Below, piece after piece: positions 43,190-56,826 of a DNA stretch of 64,000 bases; position 1 is the first letter of the stretch, and every line of letters starts with the position of its first letter. The notes under the pieces are model-generated. The model saw only the letters and a program-made list of their open reading frames with translations. It searched no databases and was not told where the DNA came from. Position numbers and translations under genes: made by a program. The stretch is taken from contig CM068322.1 of NCBI GenBank assembly GCA_034766995.1, positions 6,318,089 to 6,382,088 of the forward strand. Reading direction: 5' to 3'. Origin of the DNA: Acanthacorydalis orientalis. Taxonomy: Eukaryota; Arthropoda; Insecta; Megaloptera; Corydalidae.

Positions 43190-43640
43190 ACTTATTGACT
43201 ATTTACTTTGTTATTTTCTATTTGATAAAAAAATCTAATTAGTTTTCTTCCACCGGAAACAGATCTCTTGGACAAAACCACACAATCCTTTCACTTGCCA
43301 TAGGATAATTGATTTAGTACATGAAATTTTCCATTCAAGCAATGCTGGGAATTGGAAGTTGTAGGTTTCTGTCCAACAGTTGTAGGTGAGTGAAAATCAC
43401 CAACAAGTTGTTTTAACAATTTTTTGACAAATTGCAAATGAAGCATTGGTTTATTGCCTTTTCTTTTTTCGCAGAGTTTTTATAAAATGTATACATTTGT
43501 AGCACTAGCTTCCAGATGCCAGAAAATAGTAGAACAATTCCATACAATAAAATTCTTATTGATTAAAAAAGGATATCTCGCGTTAGCTGACACTCGATCA
43601 ACATGGTTCCTGTGAGGAAACATATGACTAGAAATCCTGC
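43190..43640 (-). pseudogene. piggyBac-like (PGBD4-type) transposase C-terminal relic
   Basis: The minus strand is open from about 43560 to 43300: EKRKGNKPMLHLQFVKKLLK, then QLVGDFHSPTTVGQKPTTSN, then QHCLNGKFHVLNQL. After one TGA it reads KDCVVLSKRSVSGGRKLIRF FY. This follows the end of piggyBac-like transposases (lR..La..Lig.f ... RLnGkHFp ... rC.vCskR...GgRk.TrfyC). The catalytic core is not present, and the cysteines expected after RFFY are lost. Confidence 0.8.
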
Positions 43641-43766
43641 AATTATTGGTTACTATATGGCGACATCCGACTGATAAAGGTGAATATAGATATTACGTTA
43701 AAGAAACATGCAATAGTAATTCATAATGGAACCTATAAAAGTATCTTTTACAATTAATTACTTATA

Positions 43767-44280
43767 TTACTTGCAAAAATTAATTCGGTGCCTTTACATT
43801 GAATCAATCATAACTCTGTTTGAATTAAAACACTTTCTCGTTGTTTTAGAATTTTGAAATAGCAACCTTAACATTTAAAAACACTATATATCTTGGCCAT
43901 TCAGTTGGCATAACCTCATAAAACAGTAGTGAACACAATGGCGTCCGAAAAGCAGTATATTAGATATTGCATACTTTTTGCATTCCAATTGAAAAAAATG
44001 CTGCTAAAACGGCGGGAATGATTGGTTCAGCTTTAGGGGAAGATGTTGTGACGCATAAAACATGCAAAAAATGCAAAAACAATGAAAAAAGTTTAAAAAT
44101 GCATAACGACTTTAGCGACTCGAAGCAATCATCTTTTTTCGACAATGGATTCGTCAGTACCCGACAGATGAAGCAGTTATAGAAAATAATGGGGGATATT
44201 TTGAGGATTAAAATGTATTACATTTTTCCGTAAACAATCATTTTTTTATAAAAAAGGCCCCAAATTAATTTGCATACTCA
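43767..44280 (+). mobile_element. mariner MITE with internal deletion, copy 1
   Basis: About 514 bases. Degenerate terminal repeats contain AAATTAATTCGGTGCC (left) and, inverted, CAAATTAATTTGGGGCC (right). Inside, MASEKQYIRYCI-like start sequence, FAFQLKKNAAKTAGMIGSAL and GEDVVTHKTCKK (the N-terminal DNA-binding domain of mariner/SETMAR-type transposase) jump directly to the C-terminal end RQMKQL-KIMGDIL. The catalytic domain is deleted. The element at 55791-56308 has the same deletion. Confidence 0.85.
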
Positions 44281-44856
44281 ATATATTTATTGACAACTTT
44301 TTATATTTTAAATGGGATAAACAAAAAGTAAAATATATTTTGCTCTTACACGACATTCTATGCGTAAAAAAAATATACAATTTATGCATCCATTAGTCTA
44401 TATTTAGTAAGTTTATATTCTAACTCAATAAACCTAAATGATTTTAACCACTGATACTTCAATTATTCTTGCTTTTCAAAACACGCTTGCTATTGGCTAT
44501 AAAATGAATAATAAACTATAAATAAAAACTTGTAAATTAATCATCCACACAAACTGATCATGTAAATTATGTTTATCATTTATTTATTTTAATTAATCTT
44601 TATCATTTTAACGTTTTTTTATTACTTCATTTGAAGTCTTGATGTCATTTTTGAAATGTTATTTTTTGCGATAGGTTTCAACTTACATTATTTTCAATTA
44701 TTCAAAGGTTCAAATAGAATAATCACGAATAACAGCTATACAGAAAGATGAAATAATAACGACTATTCAGTTGCTTCAAAAGATTAAAATCATTTTAAGA
44801 ACCAAACCATTATAAGGTAATAAAAAATCCTTTGTGGGGAACATCTTAAAAAACAA

Positions 44857-44918
44857 TTTGAAAAAGAACATTTACTAATAATAGAATTTTGAAAAAGAAC
44901 ATTTATTAATAATAGAAT
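44857..44918. repeat. Tandem duplication of 31 bases
   Basis: TTTGAAAAAGAACATTTACT continuing AATAATAGAA occurs twice in a row with one C/T difference. Confidence 0.85.
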
Positions 44919-45305
44919 GTTTTAAAGTATATTTTCTCAATATTTTTTTTTTTTGGTAATTACTTCAGGTTAATTACTTCGAGTAATTAGGTCGAGTCAT
45001 TAAATCAAGTCAAATGAGTTTAAGCCGGTTTTAATAAATGATTTCAGAGAAGTATACTTTCGAACAATTCTCTTTCAAACCTCATATATAATTCAAATCG
45101 TTTATTGGTTTTGAAATGTGCATATTTTTTTGAAAACCAAATATGAAAAAAAAACATTAAAAACACTTCAGTTTTAAAACAACTCTCTGATCAATATAAA
45201 GAATAAGATTATCTTTTCATTTAAATACTTTTTTTTAAATTGCATTATCTATTATGATTTTAGTTTGTCAGAAAAGCTTTAATTTAGAGATGGTACCACA
45301 TGTTA

Positions 45306-45307
<2 letters not shown>

Positions 45308-45355
<48 letters not shown>
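45308..45355. repeat. TA microsatellite with inverted flanks
   Basis: 48 bases of TA flanked by TTAGAAT and ATTCTAC, so the tract sits inside a short palindrome. Confidence 0.9.
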
Positions 45356-45359
<4 letters not shown>

Positions 45360-45399
45360 TCTACGAAATCCGCAGATAAAAATAACTCAAATTTGTTGT

Positions 45400-45720
45400 A
45401 CACTGAACACACATTAACTTTACTCGTAAAAATAAAGAGCAGTCGATGTCACTCGTAAAAACTTCCAAAAAAGAAATAATCATAAAGTTGGAAAAGTATA
45501 AACACGTTTTTACGGTTTGCGGTAATAAAGGAAACGATTTTCACCTGTACCGCGTGTAATTTCGATCGAACTTGAACATATCGTGGCAATATCATACACG
45601 ATTCATTATTTATGTATGAAGTGTCAAACGTATCGTCGAATGATTATGATGTAATGACATAGAACATGTTTCAATGGAACGTGTAACGAAAAAAAGGTGT
45701 ATTGTAACGCGCTAAACAGA
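45400..45720. promoter_or_regulatory. GC-elevated non-repetitive block
   Basis: CG-containing segments such as CACCTGTACCGCGTGTAATT stand out in AT-rich DNA. No coding frame or repeat match is seen; candidate regulatory DNA only by composition. Confidence 0.2.
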
Positions 45721-46584
45721 CGATTTGAAAAGTAAAAACACGTCAATTTAGAAATCGTTTAATTAATTTATTTTCAAAATAGTTAACATTTTGTTTCAAT
45801 AGACATGAAAGTAACGAAGATCTAAATAGCTAACATAATGATTTTTTATGAAGTTGTATGAATATTAAACAATATTTTCAAACTCAAAATTCTAATTAAG
45901 TAAAAAAACATTCCAAACTTTGTTTTTTTGTTTATTTTCAAAATATTTCTATTGTTAGTAAATCAACGGCTGATATAGAGTTTCAGAGCATTTAACAAGT
46001 GTCAATATGTTATTTACACTGAAAAGCTAATAATGTCTATGCTATGAATTCTAGGCAATACATTTCTTATACGTGATAACTAACGAAAACAAATGTAAAC
46101 GAAGCTCTATTATCAATTTGAAGCCAGCTTACTGAGAGAGTAAATCGATTGAAAACTGAAAATCTCTGTGACAATAAAGGCCTAAAGGAAATCCTTCAAG
46201 AAGGATCTAACAGTGAAGGCAATCCTTAAGAAAAAGTGAGTATAGATACGTATTTCTACTTCTCCAGATTAGCAGATGAGATATTAAAAAGTTTTGGTGT
46301 TTATTAATAGTAAGGTAGGATACACAGTCAGGAAAAAATTAAAAAGAAGAAATAATTTCTTCTTGACTTTTTAATAAACATATTCTCCTTCATTTTTCCT
46401 CGTCGTTTCAATCTAATCATTGCCATGTTTTGTTGCATTCAAAATATTTAAATCGTTTACACCGTATTTATGGCTGGTTAAGTTATTGAATATGGCTGGA
46501 TAAGTTCTTGTTATATGCTTCTTTTTTTATTTGCATCTTCTAATATCTCTCTGAATTCGAGTTATCTGTTTACCTTTCTTATCT

Positions 46585-46705
46585 ATTATTTATTATACTT
46601 CTACTTATTTTATATACTTATTATTTATATTTATTATACTTCTATATATATTTATTATACTTCTACTTATTTATTATACTTCTACTTCTTATTTATTATA
46701 TCTTT
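46585..46705. repeat. Degenerate minisatellite, unit TTATTATACTTCTACTTA
   Basis: Four to five imperfect units of about 18-30 bases. An open frame over it (46515-46733) is a product of the repeat. Confidence 0.75.
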
Positions 46706-48769
46706 TGACAAAAATATTTTTCAATTTCAATAATTTATACTTTATTAAAGCTTTTTGTTTCAAGACGTAAGAAATATTTTCTGTAGTTTCTCTTGCCTCT
46801 CAGTATAATAATATAATATGCTATGATAAGATATTTGTTATTGCTACTAAATTTAATTTTGTCAATAAAGGATGCCGCAGTTGACATTGATTTCTTTTTA
46901 CAAGTATTTGTAATTTTTTTTTTCTATTGTGCTTAATTTTTTTCTAACTCCTTTATAATCCCTCTATTCTACTTTGATTTTACTTTAGGTTTTACTACTG
47001 GTTTTTGCATTCACCTTGTACGTCATTTCTTTCTTTATGTAGATAGAAATTTACGTATTAATTTTATTACTTTTCTTCTTTTAACAACTATTATTTTCTG
47101 ACGTGTATATATATATATATGTAATGATTAATATAAATTACTGTGTGTGTGTGTGATTTAATACAAAAACTGTAAAGGAGACTAATCGGCTAGTAAAATA
47201 AGGAACACAGACATTTTTCCGAAATCTTTATTTTACTTCTTTACGTCAAAAAATATACAATATATCATATAATCCTCTATCTAATTAATACAAAGAAAAA
47301 TTTTATATTACGTGCCAGCAATTTATTTACTGTTTTTCATATAGATGGATATTTTTATTAAATACCGTATTTTGTAGTATTTAGAATATATTAAAACTGT
47401 TTAAATCATAATGATGTTAACCGCATAAAGAACATTATATTTTAAGAATAAACAATAAAATTGAATCTATTCATTCAAAAATAACTAACGTTGTCTGTAA
47501 AATTTACCAAGCATTTATAAACTAACTTCATAATAGGAAGAGACACGCTAAGGCGTGATTTCGTTTATTATTCTGACATAAAACATAAATTCGAAGTTTG
47601 CTTTTCGTCTTACTAGAAAATTAAGTTACACAAAACCGAGTGTCTAGTAGTTTTATATTCTCTGTATAATTTATTTGGAATTTTTCAGTAGTGGTTAAAA
47701 AAAGATATATATATATATATATATACACAAAAACTAGTTTTGATTTTTTTTAATTTTTTCAATTAAAGTTTCATATTTCAAATTTAAAAATGTTAAATAA
47801 TAACAAAAAACCATATTTGTATAATGATGTATATATTTGTACAATAGAACATTAAATAAATGTTTAAGGAGACAGGATGGTCTAGCGCATTAATAAGAAT
47901 GTTAATTTGATTTTTTTTTAAAAAAAACTATGTTGTATATCATTTTCAAATTTTTTACGTTTAAAGTAACTATAATAATTTAATGTTTGTACGAATATAT
48001 GAAAATCGAATCTTTCATTTTAATCATAAGCATAATACCACATATAATCTTTTTGTTGGTAATTGTACGTTATCAGCACCTTCTATTATCCGAAAAAAAT
48101 CAAATGGATTCTTATTTTATATAATGTTCATTATCATATGAACTAAGATCTAATAAAAAATTGAAAATAAAAAAATGTGGTGTTTAAAACATTTAATAAA
48201 GTTGTTTCAAAATTATTTTTATCTTTTTGCAGTTAAAAAAAAACTATAAGTAACATAAGTTAAGCTATTCGAGTAGTTAGTTACATTATGTTTAGGTAAA
48301 AATTCAAGTCGATCGTAGTATAATATAGTATATTATCGCATATTAATTCTTGATATATTATGTCAAGTAGGTTAAAAATGCTGTTCCAAGAAAAAAGAGT
48401 TTAAGTTTTAATTACAGTTTATGAAGAGATTTCACATATTTTTTTGAAAATACTTGAAATTAATTAAACTTCTTAGCGTACTCGTTGAAAGTTTTCTAAT
48501 TTTAATCAAACGGAAAAGTGAAAAAAATTAGAAATAACTAGTTTTTGACTACAATATATTCATATTTAATTAGAAATTCAGTTGAACTTTGTTCTAAATC
48601 TCCTTTAATCGAATTCGCTAAATGATAAATCGTCTGTAGCTTTTAGTTTTATAAGTATGAAAGAAAGCTTCTCTATTTCAATGAGAAGTTTTAATATTAT
48701 AACACAAGCTGCAAAAATTTTCTATTAATCAACTGATTATGCAAAAATTGCAGAAAACGATGTGGTAAC

Positions 48770-49980
48770 GTGGCTAAGTCTTTTAGAGATCGGCTGAACT
48801 TGTTTTTTTATTTAGATAAAAAAAGATTAGTTGTGGTACGTTCAAATGGAATGAACATCTATGGTGCCGAATATATTAAACTTAGATACAAGAAGTATCA
48901 TCAGGTAGACAACTATTATATCTTTAAATGTGGATGTACATTGCGTACGATGAACTGTCTAAAATAATATTAGACATGGAAATCATAGATAAAAATCTTG
49001 ATGGGAAAATTTGAAGAAGAAAATAAAGTATGAAAAGGGTAAGAGAATATGAATTCACGCAGTAACCGCATGCGCTGAATCGTGCTGCTACGTCATAGCG
49101 AGGCTTGCTGTCTAAACGTATCTAAAACGAGTGTCAAACACATCGTGTGGTTAATCCATTTAAAACCATGTAAATATAATCGATTCCACAATCTTAAACG
49201 GTATTAGACTGTCTAAGACCGAATGTTGTAAACAGTGTGCAGCCAACTTATATTTGCAACAAACATATATTTGCACGTGTTAAAAAAGTGTTAGATTATG
49301 GTGTTGAAAATAATAAACGAAGTTTTAATTTTTCAAAAGAATATAAAAAATATACTCCAGCAATAGGAATCCACCACAAAACAAAACTAACACATTTAAT
49401 TCTGATAAAAGGTTTTTATGCTTAAAGCGAAAATAAATCCTTAAAACTTCAACACGCAAAGGAATTGCTAAAAAAAGGGAGTGAATGAAACATGTGATTT
49501 TGAATTTGAAGACGGATTATAATCATGCTTCAGTGTATTTTAATCCAGGAAGAATGGATAAGTTTACGTATAAAAATACCTTGTAGTAGTATTTGAATAA
49601 AACTACTGAAAATATGTATATAAATGGATAAACTAGGTTTCCAATACTATCAAAATCCAAAACACACGACAAAAGTATATAAAAAGACTTAATAGCAACT
49701 TTTTGCTGTTGAGAATGACTAGTGCACCATCTAGACTTAAAATCCACCGAAAATTTGCGGACACATTTTAAGAAGAAACTGCATAATGAATACAATACGC
49801 AACTTACCATATTCGATAACCTATGGAAAAGAGTGCAAGAAAAGAGTGAGAAAATCCAACTAGTATATTCGCATTGTGAAAACCTAGTTGAAAGTATGAC
49901 GCATTGAGTCGATACCGTTTTAAAAACTCAAGGTTTTAAAAACTATTTTGTCCGTTTAAAAAACTGTCTTAACCGATATA
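48770..49980 (+). pseudogene. Tc1-like transposase relic
   Basis: From about 49540: GRMDKFTYKNTL, then GFQYYQNPKHTTKVYKK (family FQQDNDPKHTSK, with the catalytic Asp lost), then LDLKSTENLRTHFKKKL (SPDLNPIENLW), and LWKRVQEKSEKIQLVYSHCE NLVESM (Tc1 C-terminus) to about 49905, continuing after a stop with VDTVLKTQGFKNYF. An open frame at 48770-48967 (LNLFFYLDKKRLVV ... YYIFKCGC) may be the first catalytic region, but this is weak and about 550 bases of unrelated sequence lie between. Confidence 0.75.
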
Positions 49981-50050
49981 AAATATTCAAAAGTAACAAT
50001 TTAGTAATTTAATTCTTAATTTATTACGACAAAGCATATATATATATATA

Positions 50051-50278
50051 CTGTCGAGGGGGGACAAGTGACCCTGGCACCCCACAAAGCTCCTATAAAC
50101 ACACAGAGATTAATGTAACTATGACTGAAGTAATTCAAGAGCTTTGTAAAAAGAAAAGAAAACTGGATATTACCCTTTAAATAATTTTTTATAATTACTT
50201 AACGAGTTTTATTGAATTCACATTAAAAAATATTCGTTCAACTCCCCCTCCCAAGATTAAATCCTGAGTGCCCCACTG
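50051..50278 (-). mobile_element. hAT-type MITE, diverged shorter copy
   Basis: The reverse complement parallels 16333-16656: CAGTGGGGCACTCAGGATTT at one end, then CAGTTTTCTTTTCTTTTTAC, AGCTCTTGAATTACTTCAGT and GGAGCTTTGTGGGGTGCCAG. It sits between two TA tracts, so the 8-base target duplication would be TATATATA and cannot be distinguished from the repeat. Confidence 0.8.
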
Positions 50279-50284
50279 TATATA

Positions 50285-50288
<4 letters not shown>

Positions 50289-50347
<59 letters not shown>
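50289..50347. repeat. TA microsatellite
   Basis: 59 bases, adjacent to the hAT-type MITE. Confidence 0.95.
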
Positions 50348-50351
<4 letters not shown>

Positions 50352-50984
50352 GTTCTATCTATGGAGAAAATCGAGATTAATAACACTGGTAAACGGTGAG
50401 TCCTAGTTACAAACATGTCATATATATTTATTAAATCTTGGCTATATTCACTAGTAAAAATCACAATACCGTATTTCTAATAACAATAATAATTTATAAC
50501 AAGAGTTTTAAAAATATTTAAACACAGACTTATTAAGCTGCCTTTTCTTTTTTCACATTACTTTGGTTTCTTTATGAATATATCCATTTTGTACTGGATA
50601 CAAATTTTCTTTTCGCACAATGAATTCCGCAATAATTTTAAATTTAGAGTATTTAATAATTTTAATCTTAAATTTAACAGAATTTGTTCTGTTGTTCCAT
50701 TTTGATCACTTCCTAATACACCACATACTCGCTTCAAACACGTCACAACTCAAAAAATATGGCTTTTATTTTATTATGGGTAAGTTAAAAACTAAACTTG
50801 ATATTCATCAACACACGTACACATAAATAATGCATACAAGATGTCAATAATATCCATTACAGATCTCTTTAATTATTTGTATACAAGTGATGTTACAATG
50901 ATTGATGAACAAGTTAATTCATTTTTTTAAATTTCAGTTTTTGAGTCTTGTTAATTTTGAAACGAAGATGCCATATATATACGA

Positions 50985-50985
<1 letters not shown>

Positions 50986-51079
<94 letters not shown>
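50986..51079. repeat. TA microsatellite
   Basis: 94 bases with one phase slip (TAATAT) in the middle. Confidence 0.95.
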
Positions 51080-51081
<2 letters not shown>

Positions 51082-51410
51082 CGAAATATCTGTTTAACCT
51101 CGTTTAATTTCAGATATAACCATACAATATTGACATGTTTAAAGAAAATTTTTTTAATGATTGATACAATGACTCAACGTTCTTATTACTTTATGTAAAT
51201 AATTCATAATGGTATTATTTGAAGAGCTGTTCATCGAAAAAGTAAAAAATGTTTAATGGCATAGAAGAAAAGTCATTAAAAACGTTCGTTTACAATATAA
51301 AACAGTTAATTAAAAAAAAGTAGAAGAAAAGCTTTCAGCTTCCTAGTAAAAAGTGTTGCACAGGGATTAGGATATCACAATGCATTTCTGCCACTATGGA
51401 TAAACATTCC

Positions 51411-51610
51411 CAAATAATTTATTTTCTCACCCCACAAATTATAAAATATTTTTCTGATCAAAAATGTTCAGTAAATGATTATTGATCACTTTTTATTGGT
51501 GCTAATGCGTATTTCGATAATATTATCCTCCAAGCGCTATATAAAAAAATTACCAAGAATTATTTATTGAATATTTTGGATCAGAAAATTATTTTTAATT
51601 TATCGGAGGA
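51411..51610. repeat. AT-rich inverted-repeat family copy
   Basis: CTGATCAAAAATGTTCAGTA AATGATTATTG ... GCTAATGCGTATTTCG, then the inverted partner GAATTATTTATTGAATATTT TGGATCAGAAAATTATTTTT. A detached end (GTCATCTTCAGAGTACTAAG) lies near 51680. Confidence 0.6.
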
Positions 51611-52388
51611 AAAAATGAAAAAAAATATTGCATATGAAAATTGATTGTTAAAATCAAATCATTTGGTGACTATGATGACGTCGTCATCTTCAGAGTACTA
51701 AGGTACAGAAAAATCTCGCTGACTTTTCGTTACTTTGATCTTTTACAAAAATATTAATTCTGCGCCTTGCTCCAATGATGAGAGGATCGATATTGTATTT
51801 TCGGAATACCTTTTATTTCGGTTGATTTAAAACAGTAGAGTTCTAATTTTTGGACCATCGAAAACCATCTTGACGTATTCTTAAAAAAAACCACAAATTC
51901 TATACAAACTGACTAATGAAGCTCGTGTCATAGCCTTATCAAACAGAACGATGAAAATATTCTCGAATAAAAACATAATTAATACGTTAAAAGATATATG
52001 TATATATCAATATTTACTTTTAGTTCGCATAGTAACTATATTAGTAATTTTATAATAAAGTTAAGAAAGTTTTTTATTAAGGAAAATATATTCTTTTATT
52101 CGAGAAACTATTATATTATATTTAATACATAATTAGTACTCATTTGAAATTAGTCAGAATCGAATATTTATAGATAAAATATTAAAAATTTAACTACAAA
52201 AACAATATTACAAAAAAATCGTTTATATAGACAACATAAAATATAACTTTTTTACCCATTTATACAAGACGTCGATCAGAACATATTATGCGCTAAACAC
52301 GTAAATCACTAAATGTTTCCTCAATTAGAGTGTTCCAGTTTATTTCACTACACATATATGTACAATATACAAACATATATAGAATGTC

Positions 52389-52389
<1 letters not shown>

Positions 52390-52434
<45 letters not shown>
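52390..52434. repeat. TA microsatellite with inverted flanks
   Basis: GTCATTATATA ... TATATAATGATA; 45 bases. Confidence 0.9.
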
Positions 52435-52436
<2 letters not shown>

Positions 52437-52708
52437 GATATACTTTTATATGTGTGTAATATAGATAAATAGTTTTTCTTCGATTACATATTTTTAGATC
52501 CCCCAAATTAGATACGTTCATTCGTGCGGTAAAAGTGACCTAGACAATTGATTAACCTTGAACTTCGACTATATGTACATATATTCTATATAGGGGGTCG
52601 CTTAATTTTTATACAAGACAGTTATAGGTCTCAGACGGGCAATTATAATCGTCATTTATTAATACAATTACTCATGATTACTGCATATACCCTATAATAT
52701 ACTCTCTT

Positions 52709-52846
<138 letters not shown>

Positions 52847-53063
52847 GCACGCACACATTTCTATTTTTAATATTATCTACGTTCTAATAATATAATATAT
52901 TTAAAGATTTCTGCATATCTTAAACGACAAAAGTTAATGCATACTGTTAAATTCCATTTATAGTCGTGGCGTATAAATTTATCTTTTGGTCTTAAAGGTC
53001 TACCGATAAGTCATGCATAAAAATGAATGTTAAGAAATTAATCATTCTATCATCTGTATAGTT

Positions 53064-53086
53064 TATATATATATATATATAATATA

Positions 53087-53137
<51 letters not shown>

Positions 53138-53150
53138 AGAGAGAGAGATT
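53064..53150. repeat. TA microsatellite followed by GA repeat
   Basis: About 70 bases of TA, then AAAGAGAGAGAGAGA. Confidence 0.95.
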
Positions 53151-53380
53151 TTCCATTCATGAAAATTTAGTCATTTGCATTATTTACAATTAAAATGTTA
53201 TGATTTTGTCATTTTTTTACAATAATGTAAATTCCTTAAATAAATTTTTATTATTTTGTGTTTCTTCACAAATGTGTTATTTTCTTACTCTACGAATCAG
53301 GTATTTTTCAAATTGAAAATGTTAAAAAAAATATTATTATCCTCATAGCGGCAAGGTGGAGAAAAATTTAACAGACTTTT

Positions 53381-53525
53381 CTGTTCTTAAATGCTTTGAA
53401 GATGATGGTATCGCCATCGAATGCGTATAATCAACGATGAAAAATAATCAAGTCATTTATTGAACATTTTTGATCATGAGAAAAATTCCTTGCAAAATAA
53501 TTCTTGTGTGAAAGTGAATTTATGC
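53381..53525 (-). repeat. AT-rich inverted-repeat family, single arm, reverse
   Basis: The reverse complement reads TAAATTCACTTTCACACAAG ... TCATGATCAAAAATGTTCAA TAAATGACTTGATTATTTTT ... TACGCATTCGATGGCGATAC CATCATCTTC. Confidence 0.65.
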
Positions 53526-54868
53526 AATGAAGTGTATCAGAAATATATTGCTACAAAATTGTACATTTTTGATCAGTCGCTCACAAAAGTCGGTCAACTT
53601 GATGTTCGATTGTACGTCAAGCATTAAAAATGAATGAATAAACAAAACTAATTAGAATTATATTTCTAAAGCCGTATCTATTATATAAAATTCTAGCAGT
53701 AATCGAATATTTCTTATGTATAAAAATATATCTTTAAAATAAAAGTAAAATTAATTCTGTGTCTAGAACAGACTTTAGTTTAGAAAATAGAGGTTTTTTT
53801 TTGTAAAAAAAAACTTTTAGAAAGTAGAACGAATTTTTGACGATATTTAACTGTTCCTGTGCCCTGTTCTAACTCGTCTTCTACAATCAACAATGTGGTA
53901 TCTCCTACAATCAACTAACAAAAAAAATGATTCAAGAGCCGAAACTCATCATAGTAGAATACGATTACAGAACCTTACAAAAATCAGTTAAGGAAGACAA
54001 TTATAAAAGCACATTTATATGTGTATATGTTTTTAATACAGTAAATAAACAACGCACAAATGTTCAGCGTCCCTGATTATATTTTAGTGTATCAAGTCTA
54101 AAACCGTGAATTAATTTTAATTAATTTTTCTAAAATAGAACAAAGAATCTTTATAAAAATACATGCCTAAAATACAGTGTTTTCATAAAAAAATTGTGTA
54201 AACTATTGTGTAAATACTTTACTTTTTTCAAGCATATTTTTGCGCAGACGTTTGCCTCATAATTTTAATGAATTAATATCTTCATAATATTTTAAAATAA
54301 TATTTAAAAAACATAATTTAATGTAAAAAATAAACGAAAGCAACGGAACATGTCATCATTATGCATATTAAAAATTTCATACAGAATATAGTAAATAAAA
54401 TACTTTCATTACAATATCTATAAGATATGATATAAAAAAATATTGCTTTGTTAGTAACATAATAAAAATAATACTATACAATCATAAAAAAACAATTTCG
54501 TAAAATAATATTTGTACAAGTAAATTGTTATAACAAAAAGCATATCATTCTTTCTCGTATTCTTTTATTTCAAAATTACTTTTGTTATGATTCATGTGAT
54601 AAAACTTATGAATTTACATTATACATATAACTAGATTTAAAGATTAAAACAATAATCTCATTTAGTGATACATTACAATATTGGTAAAATCAAGGCTACA
54701 CCTAGCTATACACACATTAATCAATAAAATATAACGTTCCACTAATATAATAGAATGACAAACATTTTTGTATTTAGACAATGAACAAACAAATTATTTA
54801 AGTACATACACTCATGTTATTGAAACGAAAACTACATGTAAAAATATTTATCCCTCATTAGTAACTCA

Positions 54869-54869
<1 letters not shown>

Positions 54870-54919
<50 letters not shown>
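54870..54919. repeat. TA microsatellite
   Basis: About 50 bases. Confidence 0.95.
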
Positions 54920-54920
<1 letters not shown>

Positions 54921-55109
54921 TCAATTTTAAAAGAATAAAATTTTGTCAAAAAACATTATTATTCATAACAGAATATATTGATTAACATCTAAGAGATTAT
55001 CTTTATTTATGAATTGTCTAATTCACACTTTAGCATATACTTAATAAATTATATTCATATAAAAACAGATTTTTAGCAGTACTTCATTTTGTCACAATAC
55101 AGTTTTGAC

Positions 55110-55265
55110 ACTGTGATTAAATTCACTTTCAGAAAAAAATTATTCTCATCCCATAAATCACAAAAATAATTTTCTAATCAAAAATGTTACATAGTTGATG
55201 ATTGGTTATTTTTAATTGACAATTTCGCCGTTCTCATAGTGCGGAGATATAGAAAAATCTATCTT
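55110..55265. repeat. AT-rich inverted-repeat family, single arm
   Basis: TTAAATTCACTTTCAGAAAA ... CTAATCAAAAATGTTACATA ... GCCGTTCTCATAGTGCGGAG ATATAGAAAAATCT. Confidence 0.65.
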
Positions 55266-55735
55266 TTTTGCAGAAGTATGCTAAAAAAAATAATTCAGGG
55301 ACGTGTATGTAAAAGTTCCAGGCAATGAGCCGTTAATTTCTGCTTTATATAGATGTTCATACATACGACACATTTTGGAGATATTTTCATTCAGAAGGAA
55401 TCTTTTTAAATTGTTAACATTACAACTTAGTAATGATTTTTTAATAACTATATATATATATATATCCTTTAAAGAATTCAATTATCTTAAGCTGAGAAAA
55501 AAAGAGAACCGAAAAAATTGTAGCTAAAATGTATAAAATAAAAACAGGCTCCAAAAATAAATTATATCTTTTAACTCCATCTTATCCAGATTTGTATGTA
55601 TGCATTGTACCACTGTAAACGTGACGCCCGTGTGAAATAGGAAAATCATCATCTCAAACGTGGCAACCCGATTCAAAGAGTAAACAAAAATTTATAACGA
55701 ATACTTATTAATTTTTTTATGTTTACATAAAACAC

Positions 55736-55740
<5 letters not shown>

Positions 55741-55790
<50 letters not shown>
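55741..55790. repeat. TA microsatellite abutting a mariner MITE
   Basis: 50 bases of TA end exactly where the terminal repeat TTAGGTGTAC begins. Confidence 0.95.
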
Positions 55791-55794
<4 letters not shown>

Positions 55795-56308
55795 GTGTAC
55801 AAATTAATTTGGTGTCTTTTCTATATAAAATGAATTTTTACGAAAAAATAGAATACATTTCAGTCCTTTAAACATCCTCCATTATTTTGTATAACTTTAA
55901 TCCACTTGTCGAGTAACTGACGAATACCTTTTCGAAAAAAAGTTTACACCTTTGAGTCGATGAAGTTGTTACTGCATTTTCGGACCTCTTCTATTCTTTC
56001 AGTATTTTTTACATATTTTATGCGTCACAGCACCTTCATTCAAAGCTAAACAAATCATTCTCGTGGATCCGGCAGCATTTTTTTCAACTGGAATGCGAAA
56101 AGTATGCAATCCTTACCATGCTGCTCTTCAGACATCATCATGTTCACAATTATTTTGTGAGGATATACCAACTGCTTGGCCAAGATATATAGTGTTTTTA
56201 AATGTTAATGTTGGCACTTCAACATTCTAAAATCACGAGAAAATATTTTAATTTAAACAGAGTTATAAATGAGTCAATTTAAAAGCCCGAACTAATTTGT
56301 ACACCTTA
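55791..56308 (-). mobile_element. mariner MITE with internal deletion, copy 2
   Basis: 518 bases. The terminal repeats TTAGGTGTACAAATTAATTT and, inverted, TAAGGTGTACAAATTAGTTC are flanked by TA on both sides. The minus strand keeps the transposase start region (FAFQLKKMLPDPRE-like, VTHKICKK) and the end region VTRQVD / KVIQNNGGCLKD. The join is at the same place as in 43767-44280. Confidence 0.88.
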
Positions 56309-56826
56309 TACAATTTTCTTGTTTAGAAAAGCATCTTTAAAATATTTTTAATGACTTTTCCCACTTACTCTTTAACTTATACTTAGACTGTGATTTTATG
56401 TCTTTTTTAGAGCAATCTCACATAGAATATACCTTATTATTGCACTGAAAAAGTCATGATTTTTGCTCCAGGTGCCTCAGTCTCGATAAATATATCATTT
56501 CTGTCCGATTTTACTGAAAAAAAAAACATACTCTCGATGCATATTGCTAGAGTACTGAAAGAAACTGAAGTTTATTTTAAATATAGTCATAATTCAATTA
56601 GTAGATTGTATCTTCCTAACGGCTCTAAGTATCTCCTAAACAGAAAATCATTTAGACAATGAACAATCTATTCTAATGTTTCTAAGAACGACATATTGTA
56701 TCTCTTGCATTAGAAACTTTTTCAAACAAAAGATCTACGATGTCTTATTCGATCTCCATTTTTAATATTGTGCATTCAAACAGTATGCCAATTTACTTTC
56801 TTTAAAATATTTCATCTCTTTCTACG

